64,000 bases of DNA from Exiguobacterium algae (lineage in GTDB: Bacteria; Bacillota; Bacilli; Exiguobacteriales; Exiguobacteriaceae): the NCBI RefSeq assembly GCF_018617875.1, contig NZ_JACSKZ010000004.1, forward strand, positions 124,001-188,000, in the 5' to 3' direction. Under the pieces are notes generated by a model. The model was not told the DNA's origin. It saw nothing but the letters and a program-made list of their open reading frames with translations, and did not search any database. The first letter of the stretch is position 1. The number at the start of each line of letters is the position of its first letter. Positions 53,322 through 64,000 of this stretch are shown in pieces. Made by a program: the position numbers and the translations under genes.

Positions 53322-54497
53322 TTAGAAATATACTTTTGGACTATCCATTCCATCCTCATACACAATCGTCACTTCCGGGTCGCCCCCAAGCGATGTGACG
53401 TTGATTCGGACAGGTACGTTACGGTTATACTCCCAGCGATTCTCTAAGAGCCCTACGACATGTTGAGTGAAGCCTACCAGTTCAGCTCGACTGTAAAACT
53501 GGATCGGAATATCGATTTCCAGTCGTGTCAAATCTCCGTTTTGATAGAATCCTTTTCCAATCATACCGGAGAAGTCAGGGAACACATCCGCGATTCGGTC
53601 ACTAAACAAGGAAAACTTCTGAGCGTCTTCGCGCACATCATTCGTCGCAGTCTTCGATGGGAAGTAATAATACTTCTCGTCGATCGCCTGCCAGTCTCCA
53701 GACGTCACTTCATTGTCCGAACCGACGAATGCCGACTTGATGTAATTTCCGGGAGTCGGAGATCCTTGTGTCGACTTCATATAGAGCGCGATGTTCACAT
53801 CGAGATCTTTGAAATCCTCCCGTTTACGCAACTGGGCTACGAGTTCGTTTGCCATCCGTTCTCCTTCGGCAATCACTTTCTTTGTATCCAGCTTCACCGT
53901 ATATGTCGGACCATAGTTCGGCGCTTGGAACACGTATTCACGGTTCAAGATCAAAGCAAACGACACGCCGGCTAGCTGATACCCGTTATCCCCTTTGGTC
54001 ATATAATCCTGCTCGACAATCGAGGCCAGGTACAAAGGCGATTTTTTATTCGCCTCGACAAACTTATCGTCTGACACTTCCGCTTTGCCATCGGCGTAGG
54101 CCGGGTTCAACGGCGTGAGTTCTTCATCTGGCGACTTGTCTTTACGTCCGAGTAGTCGAAATACGTCCGAAGCATCCAGCAGTTGCCCTTCCTGGTAAGC
54201 AAATTTGTCCGGATCGAAAGCATCCGTCGAATGACGCATCAATCCGAGCTCCACTTCTTCCAGTTCTAATGACGAACTGACTTGTCGCTGGGCAAGACCA
54301 CGTGCCGCTGCCGGTTTGAACGGAATCACCATTTGGTAATAGGAATCTCTTGCCTCAATCGCTTGCGTCACACCTTCTGCAGCTGTCTCTTCGCCAGTCG
54401 GCGTGCTTTCTTCTTCCCCCATCGGAATTTTCATTGAACACCCGCTCAACAAAATCGCCGAGGCGACAGTCGGGATGACGAGTTGTTTCCATTTCAT
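53322..54497 (-). CDS. camS: CamS family sex pheromone-type lipoprotein
   Basis: Lipoprotein of 391 residues, YerH/CamS family. The signal peptide ends at lipobox LLSGC (VIPTVASAILLSGCSMKIPM); the mature part runs YYQMVIPFKPAAARGLAQRQ, LYLASIVEQDYMTKG, GYQLAGVSFALILN and VRINVTSLGGDPEVTIVYEDG. In Enterococcus and Staphylococcus the signal peptide of CamS yields a pheromone peptide; whether that occurs here is unknown. AAGGAG lies 10 bases before the ATG. It is downstream of ligA as in Bacillus, but a 531-residue gene intervenes. Confidence 0.92.
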   Translation of the reverse strand: MKWKQLVIPTVASAILLSGCSMKIPMGEEESTPTGEETAAEGVTQAIEARDSYYQMVIPFKPAAARGLAQRQVSSSLELEEVELGLMRHSTDAFDPDKFAYQEGQLLDASDVFRLLGRKDKSPDEELTPLNPAYADGKAEVSDDKFVEANKKSPLYLASIVEQDYMTKGDNGYQLAGVSFALILNREYVFQAPNYGPTYTVKLDTKKVIAEGERMANELVAQLRKREDFKDLDVNIALYMKSTQGSPTPGNYIKSAFVGSDNEVTSGDWQAIDEKYYYFPSKTATNDVREDAQKFSLFSDRIADVFPDFSGMIGKGFYQNGDLTRLEIDIPIQFYSRAELVGFTQHVVGLLENRWEYNRNVPVRINVTSLGGDPEVTIVYEDGMDSPKVYF

Positions 54498-54544
54498 CTA
54501 TGTGTAGCTCCTTTAAACAGATCAATTGTTTCAGCACTTCGTTC

Positions 54545-54553
54545 ATTATAACA
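54545..54553 (-). promoter_or_regulatory. extended -10 promoter of camS
   Basis: TGTTATAAT on the minus strand, an extended -10 with no good -35. About 48 bases before the camS start, so camS can be made apart from the upstream gene. Confidence 0.65.
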
Positions 54554-54629
54554 AAATCATCCCGTGAGAAAAGTGTCGAAGCGGAATCAGTCACCATCGG
54601 CACCTGCGAAACTGCTGAAGGGGCGAGAA

Positions 54630-56225
54630 TCAGTCTGTTGAGGAATGCTGGCTACGACGCAGCATGACAAGTAATCCAAACGCCAACATCCATAATCCGA
54701 CCATGAAACGCCACTGCGCACCAGAAGCATCTGTTGCCGGTGAAACCTCTTCTTGCTTGGCGGTTAGCGGACGGACAGACGAGACGGTTGCGGACTGGGG
54801 CATCGGTTCTATCATCTCTGAAACTCGTTGCATACGCCCCGTAGTGGATGGTTGACCGGACTTGTCTACATTCAAAAGTTCGATTTGGTCCACGGGCTCA
54901 TCCCGCTGCTCCTGCTCCTGCTCCTGTTCCGGTTCTGCTTGTATTTCAGGCGTTTGTCCGTCTTGTACTTCATATATTTTCTCTACTTCTTCTGTTTCGT
55001 CTGTCTCTTCTATTTCTTCTTTTTCTAAAACATTCGGTTTTACGGCAACGGATGTAACGATAGACCGCGTGACTGTTACCGTTTCATTGACTTTGAGAGT
55101 AAACGTCGCCTCGTTGATCAATTCGGCACCGGCCCGAACGTCATAAGATGGGGCAAGCGGTTGTTCGAAGGAAAAGACGATCTCTTCACCGGGACCAAAT
55201 CCGCCTTCAAAAACAGGGAGGTCCCGAAACATCTGCATGAAACGTTCGCTCGACGTCCGCTGTTCATCCGTCGTCAAGGCACCCGATGACCAGTCAAGAG
55301 AAACATCTGCGTAGTAGAGCGTGACGTCCGATGTGTTCACCAACGTATACGTATAGCGAACGGTATCTCCAGGAAACACAGGACTGACCGCCTTTACCTC
55401 GTTCACTTCGAAATCAGGCTCCTGGAGCAAAATAATTTGCGGACTCTCTGCTTCAACGGTGCGTCCCGATTCATCTTTCGCTTTGACATGAAAGATGCTT
55501 CCGATTTCCGGGGCGGTAAATCGGGAGTAGGTAGCCGGAATGTTCAACTCCTGTGTGACTTCCACTCGTTCATTCGGGGCGAGACCATCGTCTCCAATCA
55601 AAGCGGTCAACGATGTCTGCAACCGATCATTGAATCCTTTCACTGCCTGTTCGGTCAAATCCCCGAACAGGAACGAATGATCGAGTGATGTGACGAAAAG
55701 GGTCACATCTCCAGTATTCTCAATATAGAATGTATACGGAATCGTGCCGCCGACTACTGCCTGGTCGACCCCCGCTTCATTCCCTACATTCATCGTAAGT
55801 TCGGGTAACGGGAATTCTTCAGGCGCTGCCTGGACGACAGGTTCCGCAATCGGTTCAGACGCTTCGGGGGCCGGTTCACCGTTTACTTCCTCAATAAGCG
55901 GTAAGGCGTCTGAAATCGAAAACTCAGTAAAACTATACGGGACACCGTCTGCACTATATAAGGTGATGTGTTCAATCAATGGATCATCTACCGGTCCTTC
56001 ATCAATCAAAAAACGCCAAACATCCGCAGCCTCACGGACACCGTAATATGTCGTACCTTGATAAACAAGACTCGCCTCAAAGAGGATGTCTACTTCAGTT
56101 TCATTCAATTCGACTTGTACGTAGCGAAATGGATTTGTTTCAGCATGGACGGATGGAATGGCTATCCCGATGAGGAAAATAAGAATGGTGACAAATACGG
56201 CGAATCGCTGCGTGTTGTAGATCAT
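54630..56225 (-). CDS. unknown surface protein with beta-sandwich repeats and C-terminal anchor
   Basis: Protein of 531 residues, not recognised. Signal peptide at 1-28 (FVTILIFLIGIAIPSVHA), a small N-domain, a Pro/Glu linker (about 115-140), then two domains of DUF11/CARDB-like beta-sandwich look, each with a related phrase: GTIPYTFYIENTGDVTLFVTSLD and DTVRYTYTLVNTSDVTLYYADVS. Next come a Glu-rich stretch (EKEEIEETDETEEVEK), an EQ repeat, a Ser/Thr-rich stem and a C-terminal helix (FMVGLWMLAFGLLVML) with RRSQHSSTD tail. There is no LPXTG, so it should be held by the membrane helix. It lies between ligA and camS, which are neighbours in Bacillus. Confidence 0.75.
   Translation of the reverse strand: MIYNTQRFAVFVTILIFLIGIAIPSVHAETNPFRYVQVELNETEVDILFEASLVYQGTTYYGVREAADVWRFLIDEGPVDDPLIEHITLYSADGVPYSFTEFSISDALPLIEEVNGEPAPEASEPIAEPVVQAAPEEFPLPELTMNVGNEAGVDQAVVGGTIPYTFYIENTGDVTLFVTSLDHSFLFGDLTEQAVKGFNDRLQTSLTALIGDDGLAPNERVEVTQELNIPATYSRFTAPEIGSIFHVKAKDESGRTVEAESPQIILLQEPDFEVNEVKAVSPVFPGDTVRYTYTLVNTSDVTLYYADVSLDWSSGALTTDEQRTSSERFMQMFRDLPVFEGGFGPGEEIVFSFEQPLAPSYDVRAGAELINEATFTLKVNETVTVTRSIVTSVAVKPNVLEKEEIEETDETEEVEKIYEVQDGQTPEIQAEPEQEQEQEQRDEPVDQIELLNVDKSGQPSTTGRMQRVSEMIEPMPQSATVSSVRPLTAKQEEVSPATDASGAQWRFMVGLWMLAFGLLVMLRRSQHSSTD
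54906..54929. repeat. hexanucleotide tandem repeat in the surface protein gene
   Basis: Four copies of CTGCTC (the last CTGTTC), coding Glu-Gln pairs on the minus strand. Gain or loss of a unit keeps the frame. Confidence 0.7.
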
Positions 56226-56271
56226 GATGTCGGTCCCTCCCTAAGCTGAATGCGCACGTTCACACGGTAAG

Positions 56272-56340
56272 CCCAATGACCACTTTCAGCACCTGAGAGG
56301 AATGGAGAGGAGTGTGTGTAAAAGTCATGATGTCATTGGG
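56272..56340 (-). other. long inverted repeat in the leader of the surface protein gene
   Basis: CCCAATGAC and GTCATTGGG, perfect 9-bp arms 51 bases apart. In the RNA a second pairing ACUUU/AAAGU lies inside, so the leader can fold into one long interrupted stem. It ends 46 bases before the start codon. No known riboswitch core was recognised. A -10-like TATAAC lies further upstream, near 56385. Confidence 0.55.
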
Positions 56341-56446
56341 TTCTCTTCCAAAAAAATATTTTGAAATTTTGTTGTTAGTTATAGATACCCGACAACCGCT
56401 TGTGCGAACCCGTTCATCAGGACATCGTTTTGAAATTTAGGTCAAT

Positions 56447-56473
56447 AAAAAAAGAGCCTCGCCGAAGCGAGGC
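56447..56473 (-). terminator. terminator of the pcrB-pcrA-ligA transcript
   Basis: GCCTCGCTTCGGCGAGGC followed by TCTTTTTTT on the minus strand. Confidence 0.88.
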
Positions 56474-56476
56474 ACC

Positions 56477-58480
<2,004 letters not shown>

Positions 58481-60697
58481 TCACGCCTTTTCGATTGGGG
58501 CGAATTTCGCCAACAGCCGTTTGATCCCGACAGAAGGAAACGCGATATCGAGCTCGAGTTGATCTCCTTCACCACGCGTTTGGACGACCGTTCCTTGTCC
58601 CCACTTTTTATGATTTGCTTTATCTCCGACTTTCCAACCGACTGTCTCCGCCCCTGAAGATTGGGCGAGCTTTGGCTTCGGTTTCGAACTGAACCCGTTC
58701 ACCGGTAATTTCCCTGGTGATTCGACGGGGTTCCACGGCATCGGTTTTCTTGCTTTCCCTGAGCGCTCGAGCAACGTTTCCGGCAGTTCATGCAGGAAGC
58801 GGGACTCCGGATTGTTTTGGAAGCGGCCATACAGCATACGTGACTGCGCACGTGTCAAATAGAGACGTTTCTCAGCCCGGGTAATGCCAACATATGCGAG
58901 GCGGCGTTCTTCTTCCATCTCTTCTTCATCGTTTAGAGCACGGCTATGCGGGAAGAGCCCTTCTTCCATTCCGATCAAGAAGACGACCGGGAATTCGAGA
59001 CCTTTGGCCGAGTGGAGCGTCATGAGCGTCACCTGATGTGACTCGTCGACTTCATCCAGCGAGTCGAGATCAGAGACGAGGGTCAAGTCTGTCAGGAAGG
59101 CCACGACGGTCTGTTCGTCGCTTTCTTTCTCGAAGTTTTGAGCGACTGACAAGAATTCTTGTAAGTTCTCTAAGCGACTTTCCGCTTCAAGCGTCTTCTC
59201 GATTTTGAGCATCTCTTCATAGCCCGTCTTCTTCAACACTTCTTCAACGAGCTCTGAAATGGACAAGTAGTCCGCCATCTGTCGTAAATCCGTCATCATT
59301 TGCCGGAACGCTGTCAACTTCGCCGCCGTACGAGGGGCGATACCGGAAAGTTCGATATCCCGGATCGCTTCCATGAGCGAGACGCCCTGCATGTCAGCGA
59401 AATCTCCGAGCTTATCGATGGTCGCTGCCCCGATTCCACGTTTCGGTTCATTGACGACACGGACGAATGAAATGTCTTCATCCGGGTTGGCGATCAGTCG
59501 CAAATACGCGAGAACATCCTTGATTTCTTTTCGTTCATAGAACTTCGTCCCGCCGACCATCTTATACGGAATATTGGATTTGAGGAGCATTTCTTCAAGT
59601 CCACGTGACTGTGCATTCGTCCGGTAAAGGACGGCCATCTGCCCGTAGTCCATTCCTTCCATCTTCAATTCCTTCATCTGGTTCATGATGAAGAATGCCT
59701 CGTCCCGGTCATCCGATGCAACGTGAAGCAACAACTTCTCCCCTTCCACGTTTTCGGTCCACAAGTTCTTCTCCTTGCGGGAGGCATTGTTTTTAATGAC
59801 ATTGTTTGCAGCTTCGAGGATTCGTTTCGTTGAGCGGTAGTTTTGCTCGAGCAAGATGACGCGTGCACTCGGGTAGTCCTTCTCAAACGTCAAGATGTTC
59901 GCGATATCCGCCCCGCGCCAACGATAGATCGACTGATCCGAGTCGCCGACGACGCACAAATTCTCATGTGCCTCAGCGAGCAGTTTGACAAGCGTATATT
60001 GTGCCCGGTTCGTATCTTGATACTCATCGACGTGAATGTATTTGAATTTTTTCTGATAGAAAGCCAGCACGTCCGGCGCTTCCTTAAATAAATGAATCGT
60101 CTTCATGATCAAGTCGTCGAAGTCGAGTACATTGTTTTGTTTCAACTTTTTCTCGTACGCCGTGTAGACGTCAGAGATGATTCGTTCGTACGGATTGCTT
60201 CCGACGAGTGCCGCCGCGTCTTTCGCCGTCCGCAGTTCATTTTTATGGTTGGAAATCATGCCGAGCAACGTACGCGGTTCATACTTCTTCGGGTCCAGAT
60301 TCAACTCTTTCAATACTTGTTTGATCGCCGTCAACTGATCTGATGCATCTAAGATCGAGAAACTACGATCATAGTGAATGCGATCGATATCACGACGTAA
60401 AATCCGTACACACATCGAGTGGAATGTCGAGATCCAAATATCTTCCGCTACCCCACCGACCAGACGGGCGATTCGGTCTTTCATCTCCCGGGCCGCCTTA
60501 TTTGTAAACGTAATGGCCAAAATATTCCACGGTGCCACCTGTTTGGCTGCCATCAGGTAAGCGACGCGATGCGTCAACACCCTTGTTTTCCCTGACCCTG
60601 CACCGGCCATAATCAATAACGGTCCGTCCGTATGTTTGACCGCCTCTGCCTGCTGAGGGTTCATCCCTTTGACTAGTTCTTCGCTCAAATTATACAT
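58481..60697 (-). CDS. pcrA: ATP-dependent DNA helicase PcrA
   Basis: UvrD/PcrA superfamily 1 helicase of 738 residues, 3' to 5'. Motif [10 protein letters not shown], Walker [15 protein letters not shown], Walker [49 protein letters not shown] and [15 protein letters not shown]-terminal [18 protein letters not shown] is the RNA polymerase-binding Tudor-like tail. Follows pcrB by 38 bases. Confidence 0.96.
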   Translation of the reverse strand: MYNLSEELVKGMNPQQAEAVKHTDGPLLIMAGAGSGKTRVLTHRVAYLMAAKQVAPWNILAITFTNKAAREMKDRIARLVGGVAEDIWISTFHSMCVRILRRDIDRIHYDRSFSILDASDQLTAIKQVLKELNLDPKKYEPRTLLGMISNHKNELRTAKDAAALVGSNPYERIISDVYTAYEKKLKQNNVLDFDDLIMKTIHLFKEAPDVLAFYQKKFKYIHVDEYQDTNRAQYTLVKLLAEAHENLCVVGDSDQSIYRWRGADIANILTFEKDYPSARVILLEQNYRSTKRILEAANNVIKNNASRKEKNLWTENVEGEKLLLHVASDDRDEAFFIMNQMKELKMEGMDYGQMAVLYRTNAQSRGLEEMLLKSNIPYKMVGGTKFYERKEIKDVLAYLRLIANPDEDISFVRVVNEPKRGIGAATIDKLGDFADMQGVSLMEAIRDIELSGIAPRTAAKLTAFRQMMTDLRQMADYLSISELVEEVLKKTGYEEMLKIEKTLEAESRLENLQEFLSVAQNFEKESDEQTVVAFLTDLTLVSDLDSLDEVDESHQVTLMTLHSAKGLEFPVVFLIGMEEGLFPHSRALNDEEEMEEERRLAYVGITRAEKRLYLTRAQSRMLYGRFQNNPESRFLHELPETLLERSGKARKPMPWNPVESPGKLPVNGFSSKPKPKLAQSSGAETVGWKVGDKANHKKWGQGTVVQTRGEGDQLELDIAFPSVGIKRLLAKFAPIEKA

Positions 60698-60735
60698 AGT
60701 TCGTTCCTTCCTTGTTGCAAACGTTTGTTCTTATT

Positions 60736-61416
60736 TTATCGGAGTACTTCCACCGTCGCAAGTGCTCCTTGCAAGTCATCATATATGACATTTCCAACCA
60801 CAATCGTATCGACGAAACGTGCCGCCCGGTGTGCCGCTTCCGCTCCATCTATGCCGCCTCCATAAAACAAATGAGCCTCAGGGAGCGCCAAACGGATCTC
60901 TTCGACTACATTCAAATCGCCGAACATTCCGCTGTACTCAATATAAAGGGAAGGCAGCCGAAACAAATGATGCGCTACTTCAGCATAGGCAACGGCCGCT
61001 TCGACCGACAACTCGCAGTTGGCTTGCGTCACGTGAGCCACTTTTGCATCGGGATTTAACACGATATAGCCCTGTGCTGTCACCTGATTTGCATCGAACT
61101 GATGGCCGTAACGTTCAAACGCCTTCGCCTGATGCCCGATGATCCATTCCGGTGAGCCCGCGTTTAATACGGTTGGAATGAAATAATGGTCAAATCCTTG
61201 AATGACATGATTCGGATGGCTCATTTCAAGCGCGAGCGGGACACCACAATGCCGTAGCCGGTCATATAAAGCAAATGTATTTTCAACGTTGACCCCATCT
61301 GTGCCACCAATTAAAAAGGCGTCTGTTCCCGAATGAATAAGCGCTTGAAGCGCGTCATCCTCGAGTGGTTTGTTCGGGTCCAATTTGAACACATGCCGCC
61401 ATCCTTGAAACTTCAT
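60736..61416 (-). CDS. pcrB: heptaprenylglyceryl phosphate synthase
   Basis: TIM-barrel prenyltransferase of 226 residues (PcrB). It joins heptaprenyl diphosphate to glycerol 1-phosphate, making archaea-like ether lipids in Bacillales. FKLDPNKPLEDDALQALIHSGTDAFLIGGTDGV, FIPTVLNAGSPEWIIGHQ, YIEYSGMFGD and FYGGGIDGAEAA are family motifs. The start at 61416 lies 7 bases after AGGAGG; the longer frame crosses a terminator. Confidence 0.94.
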   Translation of the reverse strand: MKFQGWRHVFKLDPNKPLEDDALQALIHSGTDAFLIGGTDGVNVENTFALYDRLRHCGVPLALEMSHPNHVIQGFDHYFIPTVLNAGSPEWIIGHQAKAFERYGHQFDANQVTAQGYIVLNPDAKVAHVTQANCELSVEAAVAYAEVAHHLFRLPSLYIEYSGMFGDLNVVEEIRLALPEAHLFYGGGIDGAEAAHRAARFVDTIVVGNVIYDDLQGALATVEVLR

Positions 61417-61482
61417 CCCATCCCCTCCTATCGATACCTTCTCTAGTGTATCGATTTTTACCGAACCGTGCATCTCTTCCAC

Positions 61483-61507
61483 AAAAAAAGACTTGCCGAG
61501 GCAAGTC
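61483..61507 (-). terminator. terminator after the 79-residue membrane protein gene
   Basis: GACTTGCC-GAGGCAAGTC-type hairpin (minus: ACTTGCCTCGGCAAGT) with seven T. The hairpin overlaps the stop region of the gene. Confidence 0.8.
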
Positions 61508-61745
61508 ATGAACGTGCAGTCCGATTACGTTCCCGTTCAGTCAACCATTTCGCCAACAGGAGCGCGAATACCCCATACACCGGAACGAACCAAAGCGGGT
61601 TCGCCAAAAAGAATCCGAGCACGGGAACGTCAAGAAGCGGCGAGTCCGGCGAACAGAGTGCCGTTCCGTTGACGACAGCAATGAACGGTAACACCGGGAC
61701 TATGAAAATGTAACCAAAATTCACCCAAAATGCTTTTTCTTTCAT
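61506..61745 (-). CDS. small two-helix membrane protein, hypothetical
   Basis: Protein of 79 residues. Helix at about 7-27 (FWVNFGYIFIVPVLPFIAVV), a short outer loop with one Cys, second helix at about 44-66 (FFLANPLWFVPVYGVFALLLA), basic tail (KWLTERERNRTARS). Not recognised. Of two ATG codons, 61745 has 8 bases from AAGGAG and 61748 has 5. It starts 12 bases after the ktrB stop, so it is likely in the ktrB unit. Confidence 0.7.
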   Translation of the reverse strand: MKEKAFWVNFGYIFIVPVLPFIAVVNGTALCSPDSPLLDVPVLGFFLANPLWFVPVYGVFALLLAKWLTERERNRTARS

Positions 61746-61757
61746 CATGTAAACTCC

Positions 61758-63140
61758 TTATCCTAGGATGATCGATTCTTTTGGATAGTTGTACATCCGT
61801 TTCGGCTGGCGGCGTTGTAAGAGAAGGATGAAGGCGATGACCCCGATTCGTCCGATGAACATGAGAATCGTCAACACCCATTTCCCGACATTGCTGAACT
61901 CCGTGGACAACCCGACAGACAAACCGGTCGTCCCGAACGCCGAACAGGCTTCGAATAAAATCCGCATGATTGAGGCGTCTTCGAAGAAGGCAAGGATCAT
62001 GACTCCTGTCAGCAAGACTCCTAGTGATACGGTGATAATGACAAATGCTTTCCATATGTCCTCGAGCACGATTTCCCGACCAAAAATTTTAATCGAAGAA
62101 TCCCCTCGAATGAACGCCACGACACCCAGGACGGCTACCGCAAAGGTTGTCGTTCGAATCCCTCCTCCGACAGATGACGGCGAGGCACCGATAAACATTA
62201 ACATCGCAAGTAAGAACATACTTCCTTCAGAGAACAGGTTAACGTCGACGGTAGACAGGCCTCCGTTACGTGTGGTGACAGATTGGAAGAGCGAGTCTGA
62301 AATGGCAAGCCACAACGGTAAGTCTTTGAACGCATTGTTGTATTCAAAAATGAACAGTCCGACGGCTCCAATCGCAATCAAAATAAAAAATGTCGATACA
62401 GTGAGCTTCGTAAACAAAGAGAACCGGCTTGGGAACGTATGGCGTTTCCGCATAATGCGACTTGTCAAATACGTCCGGATCTCCACGAGCACCGGAAAAC
62501 CGATTGCTCCCCCGGTCAACAAGATCATCTGTGTGATGATGACAAACGGGTCTTCACGAAACGGCGCGAGTGAGCTACCGGTAATATCAAACCCTGCATT
62601 CGTCGTCGCACTGACCGCGCCAAACAACCCTTGAAGGAAGGCTTCACCGACCGTGTCAAAATAATTTAAGTAATGAATGCCGAGAATAATCGCCCCTACT
62701 GCTTCAATCGTGAGTACCGTCACTACGATTTCCGTAATGTACTTTACAATCCCGGACATCGAGGACTGGTTTTGGTCACGAAGGATGAGCTGACGTTCTC
62801 GAAATCCGATTCGTTTCCCGAGCAAAATCCACATGATGACATGGAGGCTGATCAAGCCAACCCCACCGATTTGAATGATAAATAAAATGGCGAAATAACC
62901 AAACGTGGAAAACGTCTCCGTCACCGCGACAGGACTCAGCCCCGTCACACTGACACAACTCACGGCCAAAAAGACGAGGTCAGTGAAGGATAACTTCACC
63001 CCGGGCTGATGCGAAAACGGTAATGCGAGTAACGTGACCGACAGCATTACGGCCGATACGTAAATTAAAACAAGCGTCTGGACCGGTGTTAACCGTCGAA
63101 AGAACAATTGGATATTTCGTTTCATGAATGCCTGTTGCAT
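61758..63140 (-). CDS. ktrB: potassium uptake channel subunit KtrB/TrkH family
   Basis: K+ transporter of 460 residues with four repeated pore segments. Filter loops: SCVSVTGLSPV, SATTNAGFDITG, SVTTRNGGLSTVD and SAFGTTGLSVGLS. It needs a cytosolic KtrA-type subunit, which is not in this window. N-terminal start at 63140 (MQQAFMKRNIQ) follows GGAGG. A small hairpin at 63160-63186 overlaps the end of yerC and may reduce readthrough from it. In Bacillus no K+ gene sits between yerC and pcrB. Confidence 0.92.
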   Translation of the reverse strand: MQQAFMKRNIQLFFRRLTPVQTLVLIYVSAVMLSVTLLALPFSHQPGVKLSFTDLVFLAVSCVSVTGLSPVAVTETFSTFGYFAILFIIQIGGVGLISLHVIMWILLGKRIGFRERQLILRDQNQSSMSGIVKYITEIVVTVLTIEAVGAIILGIHYLNYFDTVGEAFLQGLFGAVSATTNAGFDITGSSLAPFREDPFVIITQMILLTGGAIGFPVLVEIRTYLTSRIMRKRHTFPSRFSLFTKLTVSTFFILIAIGAVGLFIFEYNNAFKDLPLWLAISDSLFQSVTTRNGGLSTVDVNLFSEGSMFLLAMLMFIGASPSSVGGGIRTTTFAVAVLGVVAFIRGDSSIKIFGREIVLEDIWKAFVIITVSLGVLLTGVMILAFFEDASIMRILFEACSAFGTTGLSVGLSTEFSNVGKWVLTILMFIGRIGVIAFILLLQRRQPKRMYNYPKESIILG

Positions 63141-63175
63141 CTCACCCCTCCCCTCCATCAAAAACAAGATGACTC

Positions 63176-63481
63176 TTACGAGTCACCTTTTGTTTGTTGT
63201 AGACGTTCGAGGGCTAAATCATACCCACCCGTCCCATAGTTCAAGCAACGTTTGACGCGTGAAATGGTAGCGGTCGAAGCCCCTGTCGCATCTTCAATTT
63301 TATGATACGTATTTCCTTCACGAATTTGTCGTGCCACTTCAAGTCGCTGGGCAAGCGCCTGGACTTCATTGACAGTCGCCAAATCATCGAACAATTGATA
63401 ACAATCTTCGAGTGTCTCGAGCTTCAAAATCGCTTCGAACAATTGATCGAGCTCCCGACCTCGTAATTTATCGAGTTGCAT
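63176..63481 (-). CDS. yerC: YerC/YecD TrpR-related protein
   Basis: Protein of 101 residues of the YerC family with a TrpR-like helix-turn-helix: LFDDLATVNEVQALAQRLEVARQI, TYHKIEDATGASTATISRVKRCLNYG. A DNA-binding role is expected; Bacillus YerC has been linked to biofilm and sugar metabolism control, of which I am not certain. The start at 63481 follows AGAGGA 9 bases away. Confidence 0.9.
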   Translation of the reverse strand: MQLDKLRGRELDQLFEAILKLETLEDCYQLFDDLATVNEVQALAQRLEVARQIREGNTYHKIEDATGASTATISRVKRCLNYGTGGYDLALERLQQTKGDS

Positions 63482-63548
63482 CCGCAAGCATCCTCTCTTC
63501 TCGTACTTCTTAATCATTCTAAAGCACGGTCGCCTCGGACTCAACTAC

Positions 63549-64000
63549 TCATCGCAAAATTGCTGGAAATAGTACTTGCTTTTTCATCACTTCATAAATT
63601 CCAAGCGGTGTCGCCCGAACATAAGGTAAGTGCGTGGAAGCCAGGAACAGCAACGTATAAATCGGGTCTTCAAATTGATAGCCCCGGGCCCGCAGCTCTT
63701 TTTGGAACTGCTTTTCCTGTACAATCAACTGTTCAATCGGCTCAATAGAAGTCATCCCGCAAAGCGGTAACGGGATTTCGGCAACAATCTCGCCCCGGTC
63801 GACGAGTACAATTCCGCCTCCGAGCTCTTTCATACGCGCAAACGCTTTAAGCATGTCTTGTTTGCACTTGCCTAAAATCAAGTAGTCCCCGCTGATGGAA
63901 TACGAGCTGACGAGCCCGCCGAAATCTTTTGCAAATCCTTTCAACACCGTGTTCAAACGCCACTTTCCTTCTTTATCTAGGAGCATGAGGAACGACTCAT
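63549..64000 (-). CDS. yerA: YerA-type adenine deaminase family protein, C-terminal part
   Basis: The frame is open to the right edge, so only about the last 150 residues are here. LNTVLKGFAKDFGGLVSSYSISGDYLILG, DMLKAFARMKELGGGIVLVDRG, PLCGMTSIEPIEQLIVQEKQFQKELRARGY and the end FLASTHLPYVRATPLGIYEVMKKQVLFP match the C-terminal domain of the adenine deaminase family, YerA branch. Its place upstream of yerC agrees with Bacillus yerA, and yerB appears absent between them. Confidence 0.85.
   Translation of the reverse strand, partial: ESFLMLLDKEGKWRLNTVLKGFAKDFGGLVSSYSISGDYLILGKCKQDMLKAFARMKELGGGIVLVDRGEIVAEIPLPLCGMTSIEPIEQLIVQEKQFQKELRARGYQFEDPIYTLLFLASTHLPYVRATPLGIYEVMKKQVLFPAILR

Noticed and set aside
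61789-62634. 281-codon open frame on + opposite ktrB
   Set aside because: Antisense shadow of a well-conserved membrane protein; composition not protein-like.

Overview
The window is chromosomal DNA of a low-to-mid GC Gram-positive bacterium of the order Bacillales. The most likely genus is Exiguobacterium. This is inferred from gene content and from the yerA-yerC-pcrB-pcrA-ligA-camS gene order shared with Bacillus, with several insertions. Strong AGGAGG ribosome sites, T-rich intrinsic terminators, two lysine riboswitches, CtsR and CcpA-type operators, CrcB pairs and the HemY-type haem route all fit Bacillota. I see no insertion sequence, prophage, CRISPR array or rRNA.

Layout. 1-6.7 kb: end of feoB with its small partner, a DUF554 membrane protein, a lone tRNA-Val, an acetyltransferase, a paired SMR transporter, an esterase, an M29 aminopeptidase and a DUF1232 protein. 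6.8-13.3 kb: YitT protein, a membrane GGDEF/EAL protein, a GlgE-like GH13 enzyme and a two-helix sensor-like protein without output domain. 13.3-18.2 kb: cadA with a palindromic operator, cadC, a small YhfH-like Cys protein, two overlapping crcB genes and rocD. 18.4-28.7 kb: a soluble PAS/GGDEF-like/EAL protein, a basic amino acid permease, an orphan OppA, an NhaC-type transporter behind a lysine riboswitch, adenine deaminase and a gamma-carbonic-anhydrase-like protein. 28.7-29.7 kb: a perfect cre site before two tiny genes, then a nitroreductase.

29.8-38.0 kb holds a lysine riboswitch and an eight-gene operon lysC-asd-dapA-dapB-dapH-ilvE-alr-lysA read leftwards. With the riboswitch-controlled NhaC-type transporter it forms a lysine regulon. 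The operon lacks dapF, the N-acetyl-DAP aminotransferase and the deacetylase, yet carries a branched-chain aminotransferase and a divergent alanine racemase. 38.0-43.7 kb: acetyltransferase, AlaX-type editing protein, NagR, LCP protein and nagA-nagB, with NagR-type operator candidates at nagR and nagA. 43.7-47.1 kb: MATE transporter, CHAD protein, glutaminase and a small membrane protein.

47.2-64 kb: hemY overlapping a radical SAM/SPASM gene, clpB with a zinc-finger-less DnaJ under a CtsR box, camS, a 531-residue unknown surface protein with a structured leader, ligA, pcrA, pcrB, a small membrane protein, ktrB, yerC and the C-terminal part of a YerA-type adenine deaminase.

The strongest leads for new biology are the alr/ilvE pair in the dap operon, the hemY-radical SAM coupling, the unknown surface protein with its leader hairpin, and the crcB leader. 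All of these are inferences from sequence that need searches or experiments.
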